DNA of 64,000 nt from an uncultured Oscillospiraceae bacterium (GTDB lineage: Bacteria; Bacillota; Clostridia; Oscillospirales; Oscillospiraceae): NCBI GenBank assembly GCA_934597255.1, contig CAKTQV010000005.1:62001-126000 (forward strand). The letters are read 5' to 3'. Every line of letters starts with the position of its first letter. The first letter of the stretch is position 1. This document shows, one piece after another, positions 1-8,660 of the stretch. The notes under the pieces are model-generated. The model saw only the letters and a list, made by a program, of their open reading frames with translations, did not search any database and had not been told where the DNA came from. A program made the translations under genes and the position numbers.

Positions 1-1
1 C

Positions 2-1336
2 GTCAATTCCGTGAAAATGACCTACGATCTGGCGGCCATGCCGGAATACGAGGGGCTGATGACCACCACCAGCTCGCTGACCGGGAAAAAGATCAACCGC
101 TTCTGCCACATCCACCAGAGCGCCGAGGATCTGATGCTGAAGGTGAAGATGCAGCGCCTGTGCGGCCAGAAGACCGGCGCCTGCTTCCAGCGCTGCGTCG
201 GGCTCGACGCGTTCAACGCCGTATACAACACGGCCTATGAGATCGACCAGGCCCACGGCACGCACTATTTTGAAAACTTCAAAAAGTATCTCGAATATGT
301 TCAGGACGCCGATCTGGTCGTGGACGGCGCCATGACCGACCCCAAGGGCGACCGCGGGCTGGCCCCCTCCGCGCAGGCGGACGCCGACCTGTTCCTGCAC
401 GTCGTCGAGCGGCGCAGCGACGGCATCGTCGTGCGCGGCGCCAAGGCGCACCAGACCGGCGCGTCGAACAGCCATGAGATACTCGTCATGCCCACGCAGG
501 CGATGAAGGCCGAGGATAAGGACTACGCCGTGGCCTTTGCCGTTCCCATCGACGCCGAGGGCGTGTTCATGATCGTCGGCCGCCAGAGCTGCGACACCCG
601 CAAGCTGGAGGACGGCACGCTCGACCGCGGCAACCCCACCTTCGGCGGCATGGAAGCGCTGGTCGTGTTCGACAACGTGTTTGTCCCGAACGACCGCATC
701 TTCATGGACGGCGAGTACGAATTCGCCACCATGCTCGTCGAGCGCTTCGCCAGCTATCACCGCCAGAGCTACGGCGGCTGCAAGGTCGGCGTGGGCGACG
801 TCCTCATCGGCGCGGCCGCGACCGCCGCGGACTATAACGGCGTGCCCAAGGCCAGCCACGTCAAGGACAAGCTCATTGAGATGACCCATCTGAACGAAAC
901 GCTCTACTCCTGCGGCATCGCCTGCTCCGCCAACGGCTGGAAGACCGCGTCCGGCAACTACATGGTCGACACGCTTCTGGCCAACGTCTGCAAGCAGAAC
1001 GTCACGCGCTTCCCCTACGAGATCGCGCGTCTGGCCGAGGACATTGCGGGCGGCGGCATGGTCACCTGCCCGTCGGAGACCGATCTGCGCGACCCGGAGC
1101 TTGGCCCCTATGTGGACAAGTATCTGCGCGGCGTGGCGAACGTTCCCACGGAGGACCGCATCAAGATCTGGCGTCTGATCGAAAACCTCACGCTCGGCAC
1201 GGCCGCCGTCGGCTACCGCACCGAGTCCATGCACGGCGCCGGCTCCCCGCAGGCGCAGCGCATCATGATCTCCCGCCAGGGCAACATCGCCGGCAAAAAG
1301 GCGCTGGCCAAGGACATCGTCGGCATCAAGGAATAA
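2..1336 (+). CDS. abfD: 4-hydroxybutyryl-CoA dehydratase, 5'-truncated by window edge
   Basis: This is the C-terminal 444 residues of a 4-hydroxybutyryl-CoA dehydratase/vinylacetyl-CoA isomerase, a FAD and [4Fe-4S] enzyme that makes crotonyl-CoA in 4-aminobutyrate and succinate fermentation. The frame is open from base 2, so the GTG at 11 is not a real start; roughly 40 N-terminal residues should lie outside the window. Recognisable stretches include GACFQRCVG, MTDPKGDRGLAPSAQ, HQSYGGCKVGVGDV and TESMHGAGSPQAQRIMI. The two Cys of CFQRC (182-184, 194-196) match the known cluster ligands Cys99/Cys103, and the His of HLNETLYSCG matches His292. The fourth ligand position (Cys299 in Clostridium aminobutyricum, as I recall it) reads Ser here, with Cys one residue later. 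A strong terminator follows. Confidence 0.93.
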   Translation, partial: VNSVKMTYDLAAMPEYEGLMTTTSSLTGKKINRFCHIHQSAEDLMLKVKMQRLCGQKTGACFQRCVGLDAFNAVYNTAYEIDQAHGTHYFENFKKYLEYVQDADLVVDGAMTDPKGDRGLAPSAQADADLFLHVVERRSDGIVVRGAKAHQTGASNSHEILVMPTQAMKAEDKDYAVAFAVPIDAEGVFMIVGRQSCDTRKLEDGTLDRGNPTFGGMEALVVFDNVFVPNDRIFMDGEYEFATMLVERFASYHRQSYGGCKVGVGDVLIGAAATAADYNGVPKASHVKDKLIEMTHLNETLYSCGIACSANGWKTASGNYMVDTLLANVCKQNVTRFPYEIARLAEDIAGGGMVTCPSETDLRDPELGPYVDKYLRGVANVPTEDRIKIWRLIENLTLGTAAVGYRTESMHGAGSPQAQRIMISRQGNIAGKKALAKDIVGIKE

Positions 1337-1360
1337 CGCCGGTTTATAAAGCCATAAATG

Positions 1361-1390
1361 AACGCCCGGAGCGACTCCGGGCGTTCTGCT
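1361..1390 (+). terminator. Rho-independent terminator after abfD
   Basis: An 11-bp perfect stem (1361-1371 with 1375-1385) around a 3-nt loop is followed by a T-rich stretch, 25 nt after the abfD stop codon. Confidence 0.85.
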
Positions 1391-1453
1391 TATATTCCGC
1401 AAGCCTTCCGAAAACGCAGGCGCGCACAGGCCGGCCGTTCTTCCGAATCATGG

Positions 1454-1481
1454 CTGACAACTGTAAAAATCTATCTATAAT
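1454..1481 (+). promoter_or_regulatory. Sigma-A type promoter for the zinc-ribbon/Ltp gene
   Basis: CTGACA (1454-1459), a 16-nt spacer and a perfect TATAAT (1476-1481) lie about 115 nt upstream of the gene starting at 1598. This fits independent transcription after the abfD terminator. Confidence 0.65.
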
Positions 1482-1597
1482 AGATTTGGACGAAGCCCCT
1501 TTGAAAAGCGCCGGGTCCACAGGCTCTGTCAAGGGATGTGCCTCATTTTGTTCATTCCCTGTTCGCATAAAGTCTTTCTAGGAGGAATTTGGGTGAT

Positions 1598-2446
1598 ATG
1601 AGCAGCATACAGCCGAAATTCTGCCCCCATTGCGGGATGAAACTGGACGCGGAAGACGCTTTCTGCAGGAGGTGCGGAAACAAAATCGAAAAGGAATTAA
1701 AAGTCATCACGCCTCCGCTCGTACCAGAAAAAACGAGGATACCGGCACCGTCCGTACGGAAACGAACGGTTCGTCGGAAAAAGACAAGAGACCCAGTCGT
1801 CACCGGCTTTTATATCGTTTTGGCACTTTTGTGCTGCGCGATCGTGATCACGTTGACCGTGACGAACATACAGGAAAGACGAGTTGCAACCGCACGCATC
1901 GTTGGCGACAGAATAAGCGTGGTCATGACGCCGCCCCCAACGCCAAGCCCCGTTCCTGCTCCGTGCAGTCATCAATGGCAGGAAGCGACGTGCATAACCG
2001 CAAAAACGTGCATCCTGTGCGGAGAAAAAGAGGGAACGGCTCTTTGGCACCAGTATGGGAACGACAACCGATGTGTTGTTTGCGGAGCCTTGTACGAATC
2101 ACCAACATCAACAACAGCGCCCTATGAGGCGCAGGAAGAAACGGCTTCCCATTATGTAACGCTTGGAGAAAAAAACGCGCTTAGCAGCGCCTTGAGTTAC
2201 TTAAAACATATGGCCTTTTCCAAAGAAGGGCTGATCGAACAGCTTGAATATGAGGGATATTCTTATTCAGAAGCAAAATATGCCGCAGACAATTGCGGGG
2301 CCAACTGGAAGGAGCAGGCCGCCAAGTGCGCAGCCAACTATCTATCCCATATGCCCTTTTCCCGGCAGGGGCTGATCGAGCAGCTGGAATACGAAGGATT
2401 CACACACGAGCAGGCCGTATACGGCGTTACGCAGGCCGGATATTGA
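1598..2446 (+). CDS. Zinc-ribbon membrane protein with two Ltp-type repeats
   Basis: This 282-residue protein has an N-terminal zinc ribbon (FCPHCGMKL...FCRRCGNKI, about residues 9-32), a basic stretch, one membrane segment (about 68-92), a second Cys-pair module (CILCGEKEG...CVVCGALYE, about 130-165), and two C-terminal copies of a roughly 45-residue repeat centred on GLIEQLEYEG. The repeats resemble the host cell-surface-exposed lipoprotein (Ltp) family, in which phage-encoded members block superinfecting phage DNA entry. Here there is a membrane helix instead of a lipobox. I chose the ATG at 1598 because AGGAGG (1580-1585) is too close to the upstream TTG at 1589. It stands alone, with its own promoter. 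A role in phage exclusion or envelope function is inference. Confidence 0.8.
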   Translation: MSSIQPKFCPHCGMKLDAEDAFCRRCGNKIEKELKVITPPLVPEKTRIPAPSVRKRTVRRKKTRDPVVTGFYIVLALLCCAIVITLTVTNIQERRVATARIVGDRISVVMTPPPTPSPVPAPCSHQWQEATCITAKTCILCGEKEGTALWHQYGNDNRCVVCGALYESPTSTTAPYEAQEETASHYVTLGEKNALSSALSYLKHMAFSKEGLIEQLEYEGYSYSEAKYAADNCGANWKEQAAKCAANYLSHMPFSRQGLIEQLEYEGFTHEQAVYGVTQAGY

Positions 2447-2479
2447 ATGAGATGGGCGCCCGGAAACCGGTGAAGGCAC

Positions 2480-2505
2480 GCAGATAAAGTTGCCGATTTA
2501 TCTGC
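2480..2505. other. Hairpin in the 2447-2584 intergenic stretch
   Basis: GCAGATAAA and TTTATCTGC form a 9-bp stem with no T-run, shortly after the zinc-ribbon/Ltp gene. The rest of the stretch up to the NSS-gene terminator shows nothing recognisable. Confidence 0.35.
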
Positions 2506-2584
2506 AAGCCGGCATTGAGACGGAGCAGTTTTTCCATACTTATACAGTCAACAAAAGCACACAATATCCAGCCCCGCCGCGGCC

Positions 2585-2625
2585 GGACACAAAAACTCTC
2601 CGTATGGCGTCGCCGCCATACGGAG
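2585..2625 (-). terminator. Terminator of the NSS transporter gene
   Basis: A 12-bp perfect stem (2598-2609 with 2614-2625) is followed on the minus strand by AGTTTTTGTG, about 40 nt after the stop at 2666. Confidence 0.85.
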
Positions 2626-2665
2626 ATCGGTCATTTTTGGGGATGTATGTACGCGTATGCGCGCT

Positions 2666-4123
2666 TTACTGGAAGATGCCGAGCCCGAAGAAGTCGTTGA
2701 GCTGGCCGAGAAGGACCAGGACCATGACGACCGGGACCACAAAGCGGATGCAGATGGTATAGAACTTGTTCAGCAGCGGCGTCACGCGGCAGCCGTTCGA
2801 AAGCTCGTCGGTCGTGAAGCCCGGCTTGAGCGACCAGCCGATCATGATCGCCATCAGCAGCGCGCCGAGCGGCATGGCGATACCCTCGGCAATGCAGTCG
2901 AAGAAGTCAAGCCAGCAGTCGTTGAAGCCGTTGACGAAGAATTTCTGGAACGGGACCCACACGCCGTTGCTGCCCAGACCGTCCCAGGCCACGAGAATGG
3001 CCAGCACCGTGAAGCAGGCGCACACGATCCAGGTGATGCGGGAGCGGTCGACGGTCTTTTTCTTCTCCGCGCGCACGTCGGACACATAGGTCACGAGCAC
3101 CTCGACCAGCGAAATGGACGACGAGATGGCCGCGATGAGCACCAGACCGAAGAAGATGACGCCGAACAGCGCGCCGATGATGCCCATGGAGCCGAACACG
3201 TTCTGCATCGTAACGAACAGCAGGCCGGGGCCGGAAAGCTTGATCTCGTTCATGGGGATGCCGTTCTGCACACCGTAGGCCACGGCGGACGGGATAACGG
3301 CCAGGCCGGCCATCAGCGCGACCAGCGTGTCGGACACGACGATGATGGCGGAGTTTTTCACCAGATTTTCGCTCTTGGAAAGATAGGAGCCGTAGGTGAT
3401 CATGGCGCCCATGGCCAGCGAGAGGGAGAAGAACATCTGGCCGCCGGCCGTGGCAAGGATGCTGATGAAGTTGGGCGTTTTCTCAATAAACCCGGCCTTG
3501 ACCGCGTAGCCGGGGACAAACATGAACTTCAGACCCTCGACGGCGCCGTCCATCGTGACGGCACGGATGATGATGATCACGAGCATAACGGCCAGCGCCG
3601 GCATGCCGATGGTATTGAACTTTTCCAGCCCGCCGGACACGCCGCCGCGGACGATCGCCACGTTGAGCAGAACGAAGATGAGCGTGAAAACGACGCAGCC
3701 CCACTGGTTGGTGCACATGGCCGCGAACAGATCCGTGCCGGACAGCGACGCCTGGGCAAAGGCGATGTTCGCCAGATTGTAAAAGATATACTGCAGGCAG
3801 TAGCCGCCGAGCACGCAGTAGAACGTCAGGATCAGAAACGGCGAAATGACGCCCAGCCAGCCGACCCAGGCAAAGCGCTTGGACGCCTGCTTGTACGCGC
3901 CGATGATGCCCTTGCCAGTCTTGCGGCCGAGCGCAAGCTCGGTCATCATGATAACGAAGCCGACGAACAGCGCCAGCAGAAGGTAGACGAGCAGGAAGCT
4001 GAAGCCCCCGCTTTTACCCATCTTGTACGGGAAGCCCCAGATGTTCCCAAGGCCGACCGCGGAGCCGATGGCAGCCATCAGAAAACCGATGTTGCTGGCC
4101 CATGAACCGCGTTTGTGTTCCAT
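2666..4123 (-). CDS. Sodium-dependent transporter, NSS/SNF family
   Basis: A 485-residue, 11-12 helix membrane protein of the neurotransmitter:sodium symporter family, which imports amino acids or related small amines with Na+. The signature TM1 stretch GSAVGLGNIWGFPYKMG with the unwound Na+/substrate site, the ELALGRKTGKG loop and TYGSYLSKSENL are all present. The length matches bacterial MhsT/TnaT-like members. Two ATGs are possible (4129 and 4123); I chose 4123 because GGAGG abuts the first but is 7 nt from the second. It is monocistronic: a terminator for the upstream gene lies at 4251-4292 and its own terminator at 2585-2625. The substrate cannot be read from the sequence. Confidence 0.93.
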   Translation of the reverse strand: MEHKRGSWASNIGFLMAAIGSAVGLGNIWGFPYKMGKSGGFSFLLVYLLLALFVGFVIMMTELALGRKTGKGIIGAYKQASKRFAWVGWLGVISPFLILTFYCVLGGYCLQYIFYNLANIAFAQASLSGTDLFAAMCTNQWGCVVFTLIFVLLNVAIVRGGVSGGLEKFNTIGMPALAVMLVIIIIRAVTMDGAVEGLKFMFVPGYAVKAGFIEKTPNFISILATAGGQMFFSLSLAMGAMITYGSYLSKSENLVKNSAIIVVSDTLVALMAGLAVIPSAVAYGVQNGIPMNEIKLSGPGLLFVTMQNVFGSMGIIGALFGVIFFGLVLIAAISSSISLVEVLVTYVSDVRAEKKKTVDRSRITWIVCACFTVLAILVAWDGLGSNGVWVPFQKFFVNGFNDCWLDFFDCIAEGIAMPLGALLMAIMIGWSLKPGFTTDELSNGCRVTPLLNKFYTICIRFVVPVVMVLVLLGQLNDFFGLGIFQ

Positions 4124-4250
4124 TGTCATTCCTCCAAATCTCTCTTTTACTATTTAGTACAGAAAATAGTGTTTATAACTATACCATTAACCGCCCAATT
4201 TGGAAAGAAAAAATTGTGCATTTTTAATAATTAAAAATTTGTCAAGAAAA

Positions 4251-4292
4251 CACAGAAGAATTCCCGGCGGGCTTTGTGCTGTCCGCCGGGAA
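4251..4292 (-). terminator. Terminator of the 5'-nucleotidase-like gene
   Basis: A 10-bp stem TTCCCGGCGG/CCGCCGGGAA (4261-4270 with 4283-4292) is followed on the minus strand by TTCTTCTG. The AT-rich stretch 4124-4250 downstream should hold the NSS gene promoter, but I see no clear -35/-10 pair. Confidence 0.8.
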
Positions 4293-4309
4293 TTTTCGCT
4301 ATATTTTAT

Positions 4310-6478
4310 TCATTCTGCCGGAACCACGCGTCCGTCCGGGCAAAGCTCGTCGGGATAGATGGTATAGTCGGCCTCCGCCAAGAAGCGGCACCAGCAGCGC
4401 GCCATCTCCTCCTTGCTCGGCACGATCAGAAGCGGGCTGTCGTCCGGGACGGAGCTCATGTTGCCGCCGCCGACCTCCGCCGCGCAGCCGACCGTCCAGT
4501 CCTCGCCGACAAGATATTCGCCGTTTTCATAGATACATTCGTCGCCCACCGTCAGGCTCACGACCGCCTTCGTCGCCGGGTCGTAGGTGCAGCGCAGCCC
4601 CGCGACCTGGAACATGTTGTTGTTCTCCTCGCCGAGCTTCGAGCAGGACGTCGTCATCAGCGCGACCAGCTCCGCCGCCGTGTACTGCGCGTAATAGATC
4701 TTCAGGGGGTTGGCAAAAACGCTCATGGCGTCCACCAGCGTGATGTCGCCCGGCTCGATGCTCGAGCGGACCCAGAAGCCGGGGTAAAGCGCGATGGAGA
4801 TCGGCTCGCCCTGCCACAGCTGCTGCGCCGTCCAGAGGATGCCGTCGGCCACAAGATCGCCGAGATTTGTCTCGTTGGCGCGCACGCCGCCGGCGGGGTT
4901 GCCCGTGGAGATGCGGTCGCCGTTGAGATAATACTCCGTGCTGGCCCAGACCTCGGTGTAGCCGTCGGCCGCGAGCCGGTCATAGCAGCGGTCGACCGCC
5001 GCCTGCACCTGCGCGTCCGGCAGCACGCCCTCGACGGCGCCGTCCTCGCCGGGAACAAGATTCTCACAGTCCTTGGCGACGACCCGGCCGTCCTTGATAT
5101 ACAGATACAAAACACCGATGGCCTCGCCCTTGCAGGACGCCTGATTGACGATAGGGCTGCGGCCATAGCCCGCGAACAGCCAGCCCTCGCCGTCGTTGAT
5201 GACGGAGTGGGTGTGGGCGTCTATGATGGCGTCCAGGCCGTCGGTCTTCATGGCAAGCTGCGCGGAGTTGGTGTCGTTGGAGGAGGTCTGCGTGCTGTCC
5301 GCGCCGAGCCAGCCGACGTGGCCGAGCATCACGACGGCCGTCGCGCCCTCGTCCGCCAGCGCGTCGGTCATGGCCTGCGCCACGGTCTGCGTGGCCATGC
5401 CGGTGAAGTAGGCGTCCGTGATGGAGCCGCCGTTGGTGGAAACGCCGAACAGGCCGAGCTTCGTTCCGTTCGCCGTTTCAACGATCGCGCCGTCGTCCAG
5501 CGGGTTTCCGCCCGTCTCCAGATCGTACTGCGCCGGGTCGAGCTTGTCGAAGTTCAGCGTTCCGTCCTCGTTGAGGCTCACGGCGTCCGGGTACAGCGCG
5601 GCGAATTCCTCCGCGCCCACGGCCGGCTCGTAGGAGGCGGCGCAGGATGACAGGGACACCGGCTCGGCGGCCTTGAGATTGGCCAGGAGCGTCGTCGTGC
5701 CCTCGGCGTTGCCGAGCGCGGCCAGCAGATAGGTAGACATGCCCTGATCGCTCAGTCCGCCGTCGTTGTTGCCCCAGGTCATATAATCATAAATGCCGCT
5801 CATGACATAGGGGATGTATTCGCCCTCGTAAACGTGCGCCGCCGCGTAGCCGCCGGCGTACTGGTCGCCGGCGTTGACGGCCAGGACCAGAGAATATTTC
5901 CCGGACGCCGCGAGCTGGTCCTTCAGCCCCCTGACATAGGGCTCGAGCTGCATGAAGCCATGCGTATCGTTCGTGTGGACGATGGCGACCGTCTCGTCGT
6001 AATCGCATACGAACTGGACGTTGCCGATCACATCGCCGTTCCCGACCGTGTCGGACTGCGAAAAGAACACGATCACCGGGAAATCGGCCTCGACCTGCGC
6101 GCCGGGCTCAATCTCCAGCCGGTCCACGGTGCAGCTGTCGCTCACAAACCAGGTCTCGCCCGCGGCGACGTAGCGGTCGCCCTGCGACGGGCCGCAGTCC
6201 TCGCCGGTATACAGCCCGGTCAGATCCGTCTCCCCGCCGTCCGGCTGCTCATAGGCGTCGTAGACGATGCGGATATCCGTCGGCTCGCCGGCGTCCGCGG
6301 CGCTGCCGGAGGCCTCCCCGGAGGGCTTGCCCGACGGCTCGGCGCTCGCGCCGCCCCCGGCCGCCGCGTCCGTCTGCGCGGGCGCCGCCGCGGGAGTCTC
6401 CGCCGCCGCCTGTGTGCCGCAGGCCGAAAGGCCCAGCGCCATGCAGGCGATGAGCAGCATGCAAAGCAGTTTCTTCAT
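4310..6478 (-). CDS. 5'-nucleotidase-like lipoprotein with altered active-site motifs
   Basis: A 722-residue exported lipoprotein (signal peptide, lipobox LSAC, then a low-complexity Ala/Ser/Gly/Pro linker with PSGEASG). After an extra segment of roughly 90 residues (about 67-155), a calcineurin-like metallophosphatase domain follows, with HTNDTHG, NAGD, LGHVGWLG and DAHTHS, then a 5'-nucleotidase C-terminal domain (NETNLGDLVADGI, EPGDITLVDAM). These match the UshA/YfkN family of nucleotide and cyclic-nucleotide scavengers at the cell surface. Two points are odd. The catalytic GNH[DE] motif reads GNND, with His replaced by Asn (codon 5765-5767), and the substrate-loop motif NGG[GA]IR is degraded to YPGFWVR. 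Activity is therefore uncertain. It lies alone between terminators or gaps. Confidence 0.85.
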   Translation of the reverse strand: MKKLLCMLLIACMALGLSACGTQAAAETPAAAPAQTDAAAGGGASAEPSGKPSGEASGSAADAGEPTDIRIVYDAYEQPDGGETDLTGLYTGEDCGPSQGDRYVAAGETWFVSDSCTVDRLEIEPGAQVEADFPVIVFFSQSDTVGNGDVIGNVQFVCDYDETVAIVHTNDTHGFMQLEPYVRGLKDQLAASGKYSLVLAVNAGDQYAGGYAAAHVYEGEYIPYVMSGIYDYMTWGNNDGGLSDQGMSTYLLAALGNAEGTTTLLANLKAAEPVSLSSCAASYEPAVGAEEFAALYPDAVSLNEDGTLNFDKLDPAQYDLETGGNPLDDGAIVETANGTKLGLFGVSTNGGSITDAYFTGMATQTVAQAMTDALADEGATAVVMLGHVGWLGADSTQTSSNDTNSAQLAMKTDGLDAIIDAHTHSVINDGEGWLFAGYGRSPIVNQASCKGEAIGVLYLYIKDGRVVAKDCENLVPGEDGAVEGVLPDAQVQAAVDRCYDRLAADGYTEVWASTEYYLNGDRISTGNPAGGVRANETNLGDLVADGILWTAQQLWQGEPISIALYPGFWVRSSIEPGDITLVDAMSVFANPLKIYYAQYTAAELVALMTTSCSKLGEENNNMFQVAGLRCTYDPATKAVVSLTVGDECIYENGEYLVGEDWTVGCAAEVGGGNMSSVPDDSPLLIVPSKEEMARCWCRFLAEADYTIYPDELCPDGRVVPAE

Positions 6479-6499
6479 CGTGTTCTCCCTTTCATTTTG

Positions 6500-7096
6500 T
6501 CATATTTCGAGCCGCTCCGGCGCCGCCGCGCGGGTCGCCGCGCAGACGCTGCCAAAGCAGTCTTCGACCCGAAAATCCGTAAAAAGCCACGGCGCGCCGC
6601 CGGCCAGCACGCTGTATTCATCCAGCGCGAGCATCCGCTCCCGGCTCATCGCCTTGACCCATGCCTCCTTGCGCGCCCACAGCGCCATGAGCGCGTCGTT
6701 CTGTTCCGCTGCGGGCAGCGACTCCAGATACGCCCGCTCGTCCGCGCAGAAGCGCCGCGCGATCGACAGCTTCGCCGGACGCGGCTTTTGGATGTCTGCG
6801 CCCACCGGCCCGTCCGACAGCGCGCACAGGCAAAGCTCGCCCGAATGGGACAGGCTGAAGCACGCCCCGCCGCCGGCAAACACGGGCTTTCCCGCGCCGA
6901 GCCGGCGCACCGGCGCGTCCGGGTCAAGTCCGTTTTCCTCCATCACGCGCCGCCACAGCAGCCCCGCCCCAAGCGAGGAGCGCCGCGCGTCTTCATTTTT
7001 CAGGCGCTCAAGCGTCTCCCGCCGCCAGGCCGGAAGCCGCGCCGTCAGCGCCGCCGTTTCCGTGTCCGGCCGCCGGGCGTAATACAATCGCAGCAT
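6500..7096 (-). CDS. 4'-phosphopantetheinyl transferase, Sfp family
   Basis: A 198-residue Sfp-type enzyme that would transfer phosphopantetheine from CoA to a carrier-protein serine. The family motifs occur in order: GKPVF...FSLSHSG (about 70-85), VGADIQ with its Mg2+-binding Asp (about 98-103), FCADERAYL (about 115-123) and LWARKEAWVK (about 140-149). I chose ATG 7096, five bases past the stop of the upstream gene at 7101, with a weak GGTGG. A start farther upstream would lie inside that gene. The tight spacing implies translational coupling to the transglutaminase/SLH lipoprotein, which is an unusual partner. No polyketide or peptide synthetase is in the window, so the carrier protein served is unknown. 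Confidence 0.88.
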   Translation of the reverse strand: MLRLYYARRPDTETAALTARLPAWRRETLERLKNEDARRSSLGAGLLWRRVMEENGLDPDAPVRRLGAGKPVFAGGGACFSLSHSGELCLCALSDGPVGADIQKPRPAKLSIARRFCADERAYLESLPAAEQNDALMALWARKEAWVKAMSRERMLALDEYSVLAGGAPWLFTDFRVEDCFGSVCAATRAAAPERLEI

Positions 7097-7100
7097 GCTC

Positions 7101-8537
7101 TCACCACCAGGAACTGAAATAGTATATGTAATAAAAGCGGCCGCTTCGGATGCGGAAAAGGTCAAAATCCTGGTGCCCGCGGCTGCGGTCCGATTCGATC
7201 TCCGTGTCGTAGATGTAGTAGGCGCCGTTTTCCGGTATCGCGACGAAGCCGTGCGGGAGCGTGTAGTTGTCGAAATAGCCCCGGATCATATAGGCTTTAT
7301 AGCCGAGCGCCCGCGCCAGGAAACCAAAGCCGCCGGCATAGTCGTAGCAGCAGCCGCCGCCGGTTTTGAAAAAGCGCAGCGCGCGCAGCTCAAAGCAGTC
7401 GCTGTCGTCGTCGGCAAAGCCGTAGGAGTACCAGTCGTGATAGATATAGGTGAAGTTGTGTACGCAGTAGATATAAGCCGCCCGCAGCGCCTCGTAGTCG
7501 CTCATGCGGTCGGTGCCTAGCTCCAGCAGGATATCGCGGATAGTGTCGTCAAGCTCAGGGAGGCCGGTCGTATAGCGCCCGTCCGCACCGAAGGTCCATT
7601 TCCACAGTGTCCCGCTGCGCAGAAGGCTCCCATCCTCCTGCACATAGAACAGCCCTCCGTCGATGCGATGGAAGCCCGGCTCCAGCGGCGGGCATTCCCA
7701 GAACTCCCGATCTCCGTCGTAGAAGAACGTATGCGGGCAGCTTGCCTCCAGAACATCGGCAAAGTCGGCATGGCTGCTTGACAGGTCGCGGAACGTGCCG
7801 CCGCGTCCGCTGAGCAGCGCCGCGCTCCTGTCCCCCTGGCGTCCGAGCACCCGGTTCATAACACGGCAGAACTCCGCGCGGGTGACGGCGGCATCGGGAT
7901 AGAACTTTCCGCCCGCCTCGACCCAGCCGCGCTGCGCCGCGTTTTCGATGGCCGCCGATGCCCAGTGTCCGGAGCTGTCCTCAAAGGACGGGATGGACAT
8001 ATCGGACAGGCGATTCACCTCCGCTCCGCGGCGGAGGAACGAGCCGACGTATGGCCGTTTTACATCCCATGCCGGCTCCGGCGGGTAAATGCGCGAGAGC
8101 ATGGTCACGAGCTGGGCACGGCTCAGCATGCCTCTGGGGTTGAAGCCACCCGTCGAATCGTTCACGACGCCCCAGGCCGTGAGGCAGCCCAGCGCCTCAT
8201 ACAGCGCGTCGTCCTCGTCCACGTCGGAAAAGGAGCAGTCGCCCTCGATCGGGTTTTCCAGCAGCTTATACAGCGCGCGGCAGGCGTCGCCCCGCGTGAT
8301 CGGCGCATCCGGCGCGATACAGTCGGCGAAAGCTGGCTCAAGATAGAGGATATGCTCCTCCGTTATCAGAGAGGGCGTACCCTTATTCCTCGGCGCAGGG
8401 TCTCGGTCTGCGGCGATCAGCTTGACCGAAAGCGTCGGCGTAGCCTCCGGCTCCGCCGCCACAAGCTCGGTCTCGCCGCAGCCGGCAAGGCACAGCGCCA
8501 GCAATATGAAAATGGCGATCAGCGCGGTTCGTTTCAC
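7101..8537 (-). CDS. SLH-domain transglutaminase-like lipoprotein, copy 1
   Basis: A 478-residue lipoprotein: signal peptide with lipobox LAGC (about 12-18), three SLH modules (about 70-270; ITRGDACRAL, LSRAQLVTMLSR, VTRAEFCRVMNR), a linker, and a C-terminal transglutaminase-like domain. Its likely triad is Cys in GGGCCYDYAGG, His in LPHGFVAI and Asp in YYIYDTEIE. SLH modules usually hold proteins on the cell wall, and the domain could be a protease, amidase or crosslinking enzyme. I chose GTG 8537 since GGAAGGAAG lies 9-10 nt upstream and the same start context exists in copy 2. It is a tandem paralogue of 8733-10166, and the next gene starts 4 nt after its stop. Confidence 0.87.
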   Translation of the reverse strand: MKRTALIAIFILLALCLAGCGETELVAAEPEATPTLSVKLIAADRDPAPRNKGTPSLITEEHILYLEPAFADCIAPDAPITRGDACRALYKLLENPIEGDCSFSDVDEDDALYEALGCLTAWGVVNDSTGGFNPRGMLSRAQLVTMLSRIYPPEPAWDVKRPYVGSFLRRGAEVNRLSDMSIPSFEDSSGHWASAAIENAAQRGWVEAGGKFYPDAAVTRAEFCRVMNRVLGRQGDRSAALLSGRGGTFRDLSSSHADFADVLEASCPHTFFYDGDREFWECPPLEPGFHRIDGGLFYVQEDGSLLRSGTLWKWTFGADGRYTTGLPELDDTIRDILLELGTDRMSDYEALRAAYIYCVHNFTYIYHDWYSYGFADDDSDCFELRALRFFKTGGGCCYDYAGGFGFLARALGYKAYMIRGYFDNYTLPHGFVAIPENGAYYIYDTEIESDRSRGHQDFDLFRIRSGRFYYIYYFSSWW

Positions 8538-8596
8538 GGCGTGGTGCTTCCTTCCGTCCTTTTTCTCCGGCGGCCGGGACACAGCATACTTTTTTA

Positions 8597-8626
8597 ATTT
8601 TATCACCAACACAGCCCTCTGCGCAA
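8597..8626 (-). promoter_or_regulatory. Candidate promoter, copy 1 of the duplicated lipoprotein
   Basis: On the minus strand TTGCGC, an 18-nt spacer and TAAAAT lie 60-90 nt upstream of the GTG start. The same elements with the same spacing occur in copy 2, which supports them. Confidence 0.5.
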
Positions 8627-8660
8627 CTGTCCTTTCCAAAAAAACGCAGCAAATTTCTCC

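Noticed and set aside
2657..4105. A 482-codon open frame antisense to the NSS transporter gene, and similar long antisense frames at 4274-5650, 8661-10487 and 10288-12894.
   Set aside because: They mirror real genes, have His/Arg/Asp/Ala-rich composition without domains, and lack ribosome sites; GC-rich third positions create them.
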